From Bacteroidales bacterium (GTDB lineage Bacteria > Bacteroidota > Bacteroidia > Bacteroidales > P3), in NCBI GenBank assembly GCA_017542345.1, contig JAFXXI010000008.1:1-64000 (forward strand): 64,000 bases of DNA. Reading direction: 5' to 3'. Below the pieces are notes generated by a model. That model saw nothing but the letters and a program-made list of their open reading frames with translations, did no database searches and had not been told where the DNA came from. Of this stretch, positions 37,128 to 44,452 are shown piece after piece (position 1 is the first letter of the stretch; the number at the start of each line of letters is the position of its first letter). Position numbers and translations under genes: made by a program.

Positions 37128-38290
37128 GCTGAATGTTTCTTGTTGAAAATAATATTGACGACTATCCCCCAGAAGTACTTCCAATCCGTGGCGAAGGGGT
37201 GCTTCAGGTAGGCTTCCAGGTAGCGCCGTTCGCTCTCCTGTACCTCGTCAAGTGTCTCGGGGGTCTTGCGCTCGTAGTAGAACGGAGGCAGCAGGCCGGG
37301 CTTGGTCTTGATGCGCAGGGCCTGCAGCTCGGGGCTGTAGAGGTTGAAGTATTGGTGGCTCAACGGCCGCACGCCCACCAGCTTTAGGTCGCCCTGCAGC
37401 ATGTTCCACACCATCGGCAGCTCGTCCAGCCAGGTGCGCCGCAACAGGTGGCCCCAGAAGTTCACGCGGTAGTCGTTCTTGAACTTCCCGCCGCGCTCCA
37501 GGCTCTGGTAGTGGTAGATGTAGGGCTGCACGTATTCCGAGTAGGTATACATGGTGCGCATTTTGTGCACCACAATCTCCTTGCCGTTCTTGCCGACACG
37601 CCGCAGGTGTATCAGTGGCGACCCTGTGGGTTCGGGGTCGTCCACCGGCGGCTTCGCCTTGCGGGCCACCACGATAAACTCGCCCTCGCTGAACTGTTCG
37701 TCCACCACCTCGAAACCTGCGCGGAAAAGGCGTCCGATGACCTCCACGCGGCTGAAGGTGCGGTTCTTCCCGTCGGTCAGCGTAAAGTAGAGACTGCGGG
37801 TCAACTGCAACTTCGGGCAGACGCGGTGCCACAGGTAGTCCACAGCCACCACGACATGCCGCACGCCCCACGGATACCGCTTCCAGGCCAGCTTGCGCTT
37901 CAGCACCGCCGTCATCGTGTGGCACCACAGGTAGCCGCCGTCGGGCAGAAAGCCGTTGGCGGCATAGAGACATTCGTTCAGTTGGGTGATGGTGTGCAGC
38001 GGACGTGTGATGAAAAGCAGCTCCGGATGACGCCCCTCAAGGCGGTATTGCAGCGCCTCGGGCGTGCGTGTGGTGATGGGCAGCACGGCGATGGCATCGC
38101 TCTGCCGCTTCTTCCGCAGCCATGCCACCGTTTGCTTGTAGCCCACGGCTCGGGCCGTAGTCAGCGCCTCGCGCACCTCGTCGTTCTCGATGTCGTCGAG
38201 AAACAGCTTGGCACCCGCGTCGCTTCCCACTTCGGTGTAGGGACGTGTCTCGTCAAGTTCGTATTGCAGTCTGAATAGCGGGGGTTTCAT
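37124..38290 (-). CDS. Initiating sugar-phosphate transferase (bacterial sugar transferase domain)
   Basis: A 388-residue protein of a Bacteroidota-type architecture. Residues about 1-215 look like a degenerate methyltransferase domain (GGYLWCHTMTAVLKRKL, VEVIGRLFRAGFEVVDEQ). Residues about 225-388 are the catalytic part of the polyisoprenyl-phosphate sugar transferase family: LIHLRRVGKNGKEIVVHKMRTM, RRTWLDELPMVWNMLQGDLKLVGVRPLS and KTKPGLLPPF. The N-terminal membrane hairpin found in WcaJ/PglC-type enzymes is missing; only a C-terminal hydrophobic helix (WKYFWGIVVNIIF) could touch the membrane. It probably transfers the first sugar-phosphate onto undecaprenyl phosphate. Confidence 0.88.
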   Translation of the reverse strand: MKPPLFRLQYELDETRPYTEVGSDAGAKLFLDDIENDEVREALTTARAVGYKQTVAWLRKKRQSDAIAVLPITTRTPEALQYRLEGRHPELLFITRPLHTITQLNECLYAANGFLPDGGYLWCHTMTAVLKRKLAWKRYPWGVRHVVVAVDYLWHRVCPKLQLTRSLYFTLTDGKNRTFSRVEVIGRLFRAGFEVVDEQFSEGEFIVVARKAKPPVDDPEPTGSPLIHLRRVGKNGKEIVVHKMRTMYTYSEYVQPYIYHYQSLERGGKFKNDYRVNFWGHLLRRTWLDELPMVWNMLQGDLKLVGVRPLSHQYFNLYSPELQALRIKTKPGLLPPFYYERKTPETLDEVQESERRYLEAYLKHPFATDWKYFWGIVVNIIFNKKHSA

Positions 38291-38778
38291 TCCACTCTCT
38301 GTAGTAAACTGGGATGTATGTAGGTCGTGGCTACCGCCACCACCCCTCGTATGCTGACCACCAGCCGGCGGTCGCGCTTGATGCGTTTAATGTGCCCCTC
38401 GGCACCTTTGAATGGACCTCCGGTCACCACCACACGGTCGCCCTCGTGGTACTCCGGACGGTCGTCGCCTATCAACTCCAGCCCATCGCGCCCTGCCGTC
38501 ACCACAAAACGGAATACCTCCATCTCGTGGTCGGGTATCGCGGCCGCTTCGCGACTGTCGGCCTTGCGGTAGACCCATACCTGCCCGCGGTGGCGCTCGG
38601 CAAGCCGACTCAGGCTCCCGTCGTCGCACCGCACGAACAGCAGGCTTCCGATGATGTCGGTCGGCGCGAAAAACTCCATCCCTTCGCCGAGACATTCCGC
38701 TATCAGCGGCTGTACACGGTTGTAGTACACTTTCAGCGCGTACCAGTGTCTCTTGTCTCCGCCGTCCTCGTTCATCAT
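38287..38778 (-). CDS. upxY: UpxY-type transcription antiterminator (NusG paralogue)
   Basis: A 163-residue NusG-family protein, first gene of the capsule operon. The NGN domain begins RHWYALKVYYNRVQPLIAECLGEG and includes PTDIIGSLLFVRC; the KOW motif is in EGDRVVVTGGPFKGAEGHIKRIKRDRRLVV. In Bacteroides fragilis, UpxY proteins act on the 5' leader of their own locus to prevent early termination, allowing transcription of very long operons. The start is one of two adjacent ATGs (38778, 38775). No UpxZ inhibitor gene follows; the next gene is the sugar transferase (four-base overlap). Confidence 0.93.
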   Translation of the reverse strand: MMNEDGGDKRHWYALKVYYNRVQPLIAECLGEGMEFFAPTDIIGSLLFVRCDDGSLSRLAERHRGQVWVYRKADSREAAAIPDHEMEVFRFVVTAGRDGLELIGDDRPEYHEGDRVVVTGGPFKGAEGHIKRIKRDRRLVVSIRGVVAVATTYIHPSLLQRVE

Positions 38779-38940
38779 TTGCCGTTGTGCAAGTCTCCCC
38801 CTCCTCCAGGCAGGTGCTTGGAGTCTCCCAGGGTTCGTCAGTTTGCAGGGGGCCTGACCAACGGACGCTCCTATCGCAGGAGTGTTGCCGCAACCCTTTG
38901 GCAATCAGTATGCAGCGATTTCTCGCGCATATACGCTGTG
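38779..38940 (-). promoter_or_regulatory. Structured 5' leader of the capsule operon
   Basis: The roughly 160-base leader between the predicted start of transcription and upxY holds two small stem-loops on the minus strand: one at 38865-38885 (core ACTCCT/AGGAG around GCGAT, one mismatch in an 8-base-pair stem) and one at 38837-38858 (GTCAG/CTGAC with a 12-base loop). Neither has a U-run, so no intrinsic terminator is evident. By analogy with Bacteroides leaders this is where UpxY would act; that is inference. Confidence 0.5.
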
Positions 38941-38945
38941 CATTG

Positions 38946-38975
38946 CAAAGATACAACTTTTTTTATATTTAATAA
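38946..38975 (-). promoter_or_regulatory. Promoter of the capsule operon
   Basis: On the minus strand TATCTTTG at 38953-38946 matches the Bacteroidota -7 box TAnnTTTG. The -33 position holds only T-rich sequence (TTTTATT), a weak match to TTTG. Transcription would begin near 38940. The DNA between 38950 and 39000 is strongly AT-rich. I see no flanking inverted repeats of the kind that make Bacteroides capsule promoters invertible. Confidence 0.7.
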
Positions 38976-39102
38976 AATTTTTGCGAAACTTGTAAAAAGC
39001 CCCCTCTTACACCTCCCAATCACCCCCTTTTAACCCTCTAAAAAATGCCCGATTTTAATAAATTATTTAACATTTCCAATCGTCACATAATCAATGTTGT
39101 AA

Positions 39103-39200
39103 AGGGACCGACACCGTATCAACACCGTACCATCGACATACCCTCTCCGCACTCCCTCCGGTCGCTGTCGGTGATGATAGGGTGGTGGTAGGGTGGGAGT
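39103..39200 (-). repeat. Composite intergenic repeat, copy 2 (inverted)
   Basis: This lies in the 488-base non-coding stretch between upxY and the metallopeptidase gene, upstream of the capsule promoter. Bases 39111-39134 are the exact inverted complement of 18611-18634 in copy 1. It also contains CTCCGGTC followed by a GGTGGTGGTAGGGTGGGAGTG run, echoing the arms of the other copies. The rest of the stretch (38976-39100) is AT-rich with no gene that I can support. Confidence 0.75.
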
Positions 39201-39204
39201 GGGT

Positions 39205-39244
39205 GGAAAAAGGTGGGGCCGCAGCCAAATGGCTGCGGCCCCAC
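39205..39244 (-). terminator. Intrinsic terminator of the metallopeptidase gene
   Basis: A near-perfect hairpin (39213-39227 pairing with 39230-39244, GTGGGGCCGCAGCCA and its complement) is followed on the minus strand by CCTTTTTCC. It begins 22 bases after the metallopeptidase stop codon at 39267 and is placed to end that transcript before the repeat and the capsule promoter. Confidence 0.88.
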
Positions 39245-39266
39245 GGGTGTCGCTATGCGTTGAATG

Positions 39267-40904
39267 TCAGAGACCAAGCACCTCGGCTCCCTGGTGGTAG
39301 ACGATGTCGCGCGGAATCTTGGCATCGCGGATGGCGTCGAGGTCTTTTTGCAGCTCGGGGCTGACCTTGCCGTGCTTATCGCTGTAGGCTTTGGCGGCGG
39401 CCATGTCGCCCTCGCCTTCCATCTTGATGATGAGGGCAGCCCATTCGCGGGCGGCTTTCCGGGCTCTCTTCACATCGATGACGTATTTGCCCTGGGCATT
39501 GCGTTTGAAGGCACCGTGCTCTTTGAAGAAGTTGTAGCACATGATGTTGGCTACGCCGTGGGCCTCTGTGGCGCCGAAACGCACCGAGCGCAGGATGCCG
39601 GCGATGAAGGTGATGTAGTTCTCTTCGATGCTGCTGTTGGTAATCTCGCCGCGCTCAATGAGCTGTTCGGTGAGGAAGAGGCCGCAGACGTCGGCTTTGG
39701 CTTCCTCCCAGGCGCTGTACTGGGCGCCGAGGGCCTGACGGCAGGGACCGCGACCGGTGACGGTCTGCTTGATGCCAAGACCGTGGGCCACCTCGTGGTA
39801 GCAGGTGTTGCCGAAGAAGGCGTTGAAGGTCACTTTGTCGACCTGCTCGTCGCAAACCATCAGTTTGGCGATGGGCACCATGATGTTGTCGAATTTGGCA
39901 CGCATGGCGTTCTTCAGTTGCAGACGGCGGCTGCCTTTCTTCAGCTGCACGCGTTCGTCGTTGGGCAGGTTGATGGCGATGGTCTTGGAACCCGCGTTGC
40001 AGTCGCCCGCATAGTAGACCACATCGTAGACGTTGATGTCGCAGTCGGTGCCAGGCACCTCTTTTTTGTATTTATCGTCGCAGGGCAGGAGTTTCTGCAT
40101 CTCGGGCAGCAGGGCGGCGAATTTGCTCAGGTCGTTGCTCCATTTCTCGTCCTTGATCAGCACGAAGGCCTCGTGCGAGCACTTGAGGCCGTTGACGCCG
40201 TCGTCGTAGTTCTCGATGGGGCCCACGACAAAGTCGAGACGGCTGTCTTTCATGTCCATCCACACCATGTCGGACTCGAAGTAGTCGTCGGTGCGGAAGG
40301 CCTCGCGGCGTGCCTCTAGGTATTTCCTCAGGCCTTCGTTTTCAGCCAGCTCGATGGCCTGTGCCAGCAGTTCGTCCACCTTTTCCAGCTCTTCCTTATA
40401 GGCTTCGTGGTAGGGCAGTACATAGAGTTTGCCTTTGCTGTCGCGACGGATGACGCTGTACTCGCTGTTCTTCAGCGGGTCTTTGAGGGCGTCAAATTCT
40501 TTTTTGGTCATGTCGGCGGGGTAGAAGTTGCAGCCGGCGGGTCGAGGGCCGTAGCCGGGGATGAAGGGGCGTTCGCTGTCGAGACGGTCCCAGGCACCGT
40601 AGTGGATTTCGGCGAAGGCGCGGATGGCGGGGTCTTTGATGTCGGCGAGCTTGGCGCGGTTGTCCTTGCCGAAGTACTCGTCCCAGTAGATTTCATCCAT
40701 CACGTTGCCGATCTCGATGAAGATCTTGACGAGCTGGCGCTCGTTTTCGGTGAGTTCGGAGACGAGGTCGGACGTCAGTTTGAACTCGGCGTACTCACTC
40801 ACTTTTTGCTTGATGTCTGCCTTTTTCTGTACTTTTTTCTGACCTTGCGCGTTGGCGGCCAGCAGGGTTGTCAGTGCCATGACAAATACGATTAATTTCT
40901 TCAT
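39267..40904 (-). CDS. Secreted zinc metallopeptidase, M49 (dipeptidyl peptidase III)-like
   Basis: A 545-residue protein with an N-terminal signal peptide (MKKLIVFVMALTTLLAANA). The zinc site is HEVAH (His370, His374) with the second motif EEAKAD (Glu400/Glu401), matching the M49 layout of HExxGH and EECRAD spaced about 30 residues apart, though the first motif here is a five-residue HEXXH instead of the usual six. DPP III enzymes cleave dipeptides from peptide N-termini. Bacteroidales members are often mislabelled as hydrolases of other kinds. Predicted to be exported to the periplasm. It stands alone with its own promoter and terminator. Confidence 0.82.
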   Translation of the reverse strand: MKKLIVFVMALTTLLAANAQGQKKVQKKADIKQKVSEYAEFKLTSDLVSELTENERQLVKIFIEIGNVMDEIYWDEYFGKDNRAKLADIKDPAIRAFAEIHYGAWDRLDSERPFIPGYGPRPAGCNFYPADMTKKEFDALKDPLKNSEYSVIRRDSKGKLYVLPYHEAYKEELEKVDELLAQAIELAENEGLRKYLEARREAFRTDDYFESDMVWMDMKDSRLDFVVGPIENYDDGVNGLKCSHEAFVLIKDEKWSNDLSKFAALLPEMQKLLPCDDKYKKEVPGTDCDINVYDVVYYAGDCNAGSKTIAINLPNDERVQLKKGSRRLQLKNAMRAKFDNIMVPIAKLMVCDEQVDKVTFNAFFGNTCYHEVAHGLGIKQTVTGRGPCRQALGAQYSAWEEAKADVCGLFLTEQLIERGEITNSSIEENYITFIAGILRSVRFGATEAHGVANIMCYNFFKEHGAFKRNAQGKYVIDVKRARKAAREWAALIIKMEGEGDMAAAKAYSDKHGKVSPELQKDLDAIRDAKIPRDIVYHQGAEVLGL

Positions 40905-40946
40905 TATGAATATGTTTTATTGGTTTGCTCTATTTGGAGTCTTCTG

Positions 40947-40976
40947 CAAAGTTACATTTTTTTTGTCATATCTGAA
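40947..40976 (-). promoter_or_regulatory. Promoter of the metallopeptidase gene
   Basis: TAACTTTG on the minus strand (40954-40947) fits the Bacteroidota TAnnTTTG box, about 40 bases upstream of the ATG at 40904. The -33 position reads TTTTTTC, a partial match. It is back to back with the tRNA-Ser promoter, sharing the AT-rich DNA between 40955 and 40984. Confidence 0.7.
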
Positions 40977-40992
40977 AAAAGTTGTACTTTTG
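40961..40992 (+). promoter_or_regulatory. Promoter of tRNA-Ser
   Basis: TTTTG at 40961-40965, exactly 19 bases, then TACTTTTG at 40985-40992: a full match to the Bacteroidota housekeeping promoter. Transcription should start near 40997, about 58 bases before the mature tRNA. Confidence 0.85.
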
Positions 40993-41054
40993 CAGCCGAT
41001 TTTGGGAGACGGAAAACGTTGGTTTTCGAAGAATAATTCCCATGGTTCAACTCT

Positions 41055-41145
41055 GGAAAGGTGCTCGAGTGGTTGAAGAGGCCCGCCTGGAAAGCGAGTA
41101 AGCGTTAAAAGCGCTTCAGGGGTTCGAATCCCCTCCTTTCCGCCA
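41055..41145 (+). tRNA. tRNA-Ser (anticodon GGA)
   Basis: The acceptor stem pairs GGAAAGG (41055-41061) with CCTTTCC (41135-41141), followed by G and an encoded CCA. The anticodon loop CTGGAAA gives anticodon GGA, reading UCC/UCU serine codons. A long variable arm (AAGCGTTAAAAGCGCTT region) marks a type II tRNA, and GGTTCGAATCC is the T arm. The sequence resembles E. coli tRNA-Ser(GGA) throughout. Length 91 bases including CCA. Confidence 0.97.
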
Positions 41146-41154
41146 AGGAAGAAG

Positions 41155-41195
41155 AAATCCCCGCAAAGCATGCATACTTTGCGGGGATTTTCTTT
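41155..41195. terminator. Bidirectional terminator between tRNA-Ser and the HAD gene
   Basis: AAATCCCCGCAAAG (41155-41168) pairs perfectly with CTTTGCGGGGATTT (41177-41190) around an eight-base loop. T-rich sequence follows on the plus strand (TCTTTATT), and on the minus strand the stem is followed by CTTCTTCC. It can end both the tRNA transcript and the convergent GH3-HAD transcript. Confidence 0.88.
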
Positions 41196-41820
41196 ATTGA
41201 ATGTTGTGGAGGTCCACCTGCTGGAACCTCATGCCGCAGCGTCGCGCGCTTTCGCCGTCGGTATCGTCGCGGTCGCCCACCATGAGGGTCTCCGTGGGCG
41301 ATACGCCGAGCAGTGCACAGAGTTTCTCAGTGGACTGCTGGCAGGGTTTCAGGCCCCCCAGGGCGGGCGCGTCGGCCACCACATCGACCCACGCACAGTC
41401 GAACCCCAGCGCCTCCAGGCGCTCGCGCTGGCATCCGTAGTCGGAGTAGACGGCTGTCTTGACGCCGTGTTGCCGCAAGTCGGCCATCATCCCTTCGACC
41501 CAGGGCTCCAGATGGTAGTGGCGCCGCAGGATGCGTTGCATGTTGGGCATGTAGTGCTGCTCGTACCAGCGCTTGGTGCGCGCCGCAGTGGTGTGGCTTA
41601 ACTCTGCCACACGGCAGTAGAGGGCGTCGTAATAAGCCCCTTCGTCGCCGAACCAGCGCCCCATAAGCTCCTTGCGTGCTTTGCGCTCGTGGCCCAGCAT
41701 GGCCATGTGAGGCAGATCGGCCAGCACCAGCCGCAACGGCAGCCGCGACTTGTTGTACAGCGTTCCGTCGAGGTCGAAGATGACCGCCTTGGCGCCGTCG
41801 AGGGCGAGGGTAAGGCTCAT
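41194..41820 (-). CDS. HAD superfamily hydrolase (phosphatase)
   Basis: A 208-residue HAD phosphatase. The nucleophile motif is VIFDLDGTLYN (the two aspartates near residues 15 and 17); YSDYGCQRERLEALGFDCAW occupies the motif II/III region; TLMVGDRDDTDGESARRCGM is motif IV with paired Asp. A helical cap lies between motifs I and II. The start at 41820 overlaps the GH3 gene stop by four bases (ATGA), so the pair is co-transcribed. Substrate unknown; haloacid dehalogenase-type phosphatases act on small phosphorylated metabolites. Confidence 0.9.
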   Translation of the reverse strand: MSLTLALDGAKAVIFDLDGTLYNKSRLPLRLVLADLPHMAMLGHERKARKELMGRWFGDEGAYYDALYCRVAELSHTTAARTKRWYEQHYMPNMQRILRRHYHLEPWVEGMMADLRQHGVKTAVYSDYGCQRERLEALGFDCAWVDVVADAPALGGLKPCQQSTEKLCALLGVSPTETLMVGDRDDTDGESARRCGMRFQQVDLHNIQ

Positions 41821-43508
41821 TTCAGAATCAGATCGTTGAATTTGGCGTGGCGCTTCTCGTCCTGCAGCAGCAGGTTGAGCTTGAACTGGCCGTCGCGGGC
41901 ACCTTCCTTGATGCACTGCTCCTTGAATTTCTCGAACGACTCGTGGCACAGGCGGTAGGTGACGGCGTCTTTCAGGCGCAGGGAGTCACGCTTGGCCTGG
42001 TATTCCATGTTGCTCGCCTTCAGGGCGGCGTCGACGGCTTCGGTGAATTTCTCGGCCTGTTCCTGTGTGGTCGAGAGGTCGGCGAACTCATAGTAGAAGT
42101 TGTAGCGCGACGCCTCCAGCTCGGCAAAGCCGATGAAGAAGCGCGTCTTCAAGCCGGTGACCTCCTCGGCTTTGTGCACGGCCTCTATGAACTGGCGCTC
42201 GTAGAGCTTCTCGCCGGTCATGGTGACGATGCCGTGGGTCTTCTGTATCATGTGCACCGTCGGAGTGTTGTTGTAATTCGGGCCGACTTCGAGCAGGTCG
42301 TTCATGTTGTAGCGGTACAGGCCGGCGAAGGTGGTCACATAGGGGCAGTAGCGCTGGCCCTCGATGAGTTCGTGCAGCTGGTAGAAGGTCGGATTGGGGT
42401 TGTCCATGTCCTCCTCTTTGATAAACTCGTAATAGTGCATGTGTGGGAACATGACGCTGTTCAGCGTGTCGTCCATCACCAGGCCGAAGCGACATTCTGA
42501 AGCGAAGTAGCCGAACTCCTGATGCAGCATGCCCTTGGGGAACGAGTCTTTGAACTTGTCAAGGTACACCTTGGTGTTGCCGCACTTCCAGGTGTTCAAT
42601 ATCTGCAGATTGGGCCAGTAATGTTTGGGCAGCACGTCGCCGTACTTCTCCTTCAGTGCGCGCAACTCGGCGGCACGCTTGGGGTTGGGCTTGAGACATG
42701 CCTCCAGTTCCTTGCGGATTTCCGGGTCGATGTTCAGGTCGGCCTTCAGGGTACCCTTCTCGATGTCGTTCACATACTCGTCATAGTAGCGGTTGACGTT
42801 ATTCTGCAACTCCACGATGGTCGAGGGATTGGCGGTCACTATCAGCGTGATGTCCTGCTCGATACCCATGCGCATCAGCACATAGTAGCGCGAGGTGTAG
42901 TCGGCGATGCTGTAGACACACTGCGGGTTGCTGTAGAGTTTCTTGACAAATCCCGGGCAGTCACGCTGCGTGACGCCGCTCACCGAGCCGTAGACCGTTC
43001 CGTCGGGCGCATAGCCTTCGATGACCTTGCCCACGATGGAAAGAATCTTTCCAGCGAAGACTTTGTGGCGGTTCTGGATGAAGTTGTAGAGCCACACCTT
43101 GGTCATCTTGCCGTAGATGGTCTTCAGATAGCGCTCGGTGATGGGTATCCACTTGGGTTCCGCTGTCGAGCCCGAGGTGGTGGCGTACAGCACCGGCTTG
43201 CCGGGGAACAGGACATCGGCTTCGCCATGTTTGTGGCGCTCTACATAGGGGCGGAAGTCTTCATATTCGTTGGGCTTCACCTGCTCCTGGTAGCGGCGGT
43301 AGAGTTCCGTGTCGTCCTGTGCCTCGAGGATATAGTCAAACTTGTGTTCCTTGCCGTAGACGGTGTCTTTGGCGTAGGTCAGAATCTCGCGCAGGGTCTT
43401 CTCGCTCGCCTTGCGGGGGTGTTTTGTGGCTTTTGTAAGGGCGCGGAACTGTATTCCTCCGGCCATACCCAACAGCAGGTTGGGGACAATCATATTGCTG
43501 GTTTTCAT
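41817..43508 (-). CDS. GH3 family acyl-adenylate enzyme
   Basis: A 563-residue member of the GH3 auxin-responsive family, which in plants couples acyl acids to amino acids through an acyl-adenylate. The ATP motif YATTSGSTAEPKWIPITE, the EFGYFASECRFGL region and YRYNMNDLLEVG are recognisable, and the length matches bacterial GH3 proteins. The bacterial function is not established. It has its own promoter 37 bases upstream and is coupled to the HAD phosphatase downstream. Confidence 0.92.
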   Translation of the reverse strand: MKTSNMIVPNLLLGMAGGIQFRALTKATKHPRKASEKTLREILTYAKDTVYGKEHKFDYILEAQDDTELYRRYQEQVKPNEYEDFRPYVERHKHGEADVLFPGKPVLYATTSGSTAEPKWIPITERYLKTIYGKMTKVWLYNFIQNRHKVFAGKILSIVGKVIEGYAPDGTVYGSVSGVTQRDCPGFVKKLYSNPQCVYSIADYTSRYYVLMRMGIEQDITLIVTANPSTIVELQNNVNRYYDEYVNDIEKGTLKADLNIDPEIRKELEACLKPNPKRAAELRALKEKYGDVLPKHYWPNLQILNTWKCGNTKVYLDKFKDSFPKGMLHQEFGYFASECRFGLVMDDTLNSVMFPHMHYYEFIKEEDMDNPNPTFYQLHELIEGQRYCPYVTTFAGLYRYNMNDLLEVGPNYNNTPTVHMIQKTHGIVTMTGEKLYERQFIEAVHKAEEVTGLKTRFFIGFAELEASRYNFYYEFADLSTTQEQAEKFTEAVDAALKASNMEYQAKRDSLRLKDAVTYRLCHESFEKFKEQCIKEGARDGQFKLNLLLQDEKRHAKFNDLILK

Positions 43509-43544
43509 TGTATTTTAGTTTGTTCAGTTTGTCTTTTTCGGTTG

Positions 43545-43552
43545 CAAAGATA
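43545..43552 (-). promoter_or_regulatory. Promoter of the GH3-HAD pair
   Basis: TATCTTTG on the minus strand (43552-43545) matches the TAnnTTTG box, 37 bases ahead of the ATG at 43508. No TTTG lies at the ideal 19-base spacing; one at 43568-43565 is only 12 bases away. The site sits just after the end of the acyltransferase gene, with no intervening terminator visible. Confidence 0.7.
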
Positions 43553-43578
43553 CGGATATTTTTGCAAATGGGGCGGTG

Positions 43579-44448
43579 TCAGCTGTTTTTTGCCGCCAGC
43601 TCGTCGTCGGGCACCGCCGTCCATGGGTTGTGCCGAATGCCCGCCAGCGCCACCATGCTGTCGTGGGCCTCCTGCCGCATGCGCTCCACCTCGTCGCGAC
43701 GCGGTTTTTCCTTGTCGGGCATGATGGGGGTGCCCACATGGATGGTCATCGTGGGCATCTCTTTCGGCCCAAAGAGGCGGTAGAGTCCTTTGCGCTCGCG
43801 GTAGGTGATGGCCATCGGCACCACGGGAGCGCCGTATTTGTAGGCCATCGTGAAGGCTCCTTTGCGGAAAGGGCGTATGGGAGTGTACCAGTCCCAGCGC
43901 ACCTCCTCGGGAAACACCAGTATGTCCTCGCCGCGGCGGTGATATTCGTCGAACGCCTCGTCGAACTTGCGCATCCCGCCCCGTGTCTCGGGCACAGGGA
44001 TGCCTCCCACATAGCGCACAAACCAGTATTGGCCGCCGTTGAAATGCTTGGCGTACATCGGTATCCAGATATGCCGCCACGGCGTCAGCGCCTGCTTCAC
44101 GGCCACCGCGTCGAACTGGTAGACGTGGTTACATACGGCCACGGCCCCCTTCTTCAGCGCCTTCCGCCAGGGTCTGAGGTTCTTCCGGCCCTCAATCTTC
44201 AGGCCGAACTTGAGCCTGTTGATGGTGTAGATGACCAGCCACAGGAACGGCGGCCCGATCACGTTGCGCTGCAGACGGTAGCTCAGCGAACGGTCCAGAT
44301 AGGGGTATGTCTCGTCGAACTGGTATTGTTTGCTTCCTTTCTTCGGCGGCTTCACCTCTACCAGGTGCTTCTGTGCGTTGTCCGTCGGGTAGCTCTCGGG
44401 GTCGCGCGGGATGTACACCCCTTTGTTGACTTCAAGGTGGCTATACAT
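43579..44448 (-). CDS. Lysophospholipid acyltransferase (PlsC-like)
   Basis: A 289-residue protein with the PlsC/LPLAT signature: CNHVYQFDAVAV gives the HX4D catalytic motif, FNGGQYWFVRYVGGIPVPE the second block, DILVFPEEVRWDW the third (FPEE instead of FPEG), and VVPMAITY the last. Such enzymes acylate lysophospholipids or other lipid alcohols at the inner membrane. It is the third gene of the P-loop/MutS-like operon, four bases after the MutS-like stop. Substrate not known; it could also act on an ornithine-lipid-type acceptor. Confidence 0.85.
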   Translation of the reverse strand: MYSHLEVNKGVYIPRDPESYPTDNAQKHLVEVKPPKKGSKQYQFDETYPYLDRSLSYRLQRNVIGPPFLWLVIYTINRLKFGLKIEGRKNLRPWRKALKKGAVAVCNHVYQFDAVAVKQALTPWRHIWIPMYAKHFNGGQYWFVRYVGGIPVPETRGGMRKFDEAFDEYHRRGEDILVFPEEVRWDWYTPIRPFRKGAFTMAYKYGAPVVPMAITYRERKGLYRLFGPKEMPTMTIHVGTPIMPDKEKPRRDEVERMRQEAHDSMVALAGIRHNPWTAVPDDELAAKNS

Positions 44449-44452
44449 ATAA

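Noticed and set aside
38800..39000. Invertible capsule promoter as in Bacteroides fragilis
   Set aside because: No inverted repeats flank the promoter, and no recombinase gene is nearby in the window.
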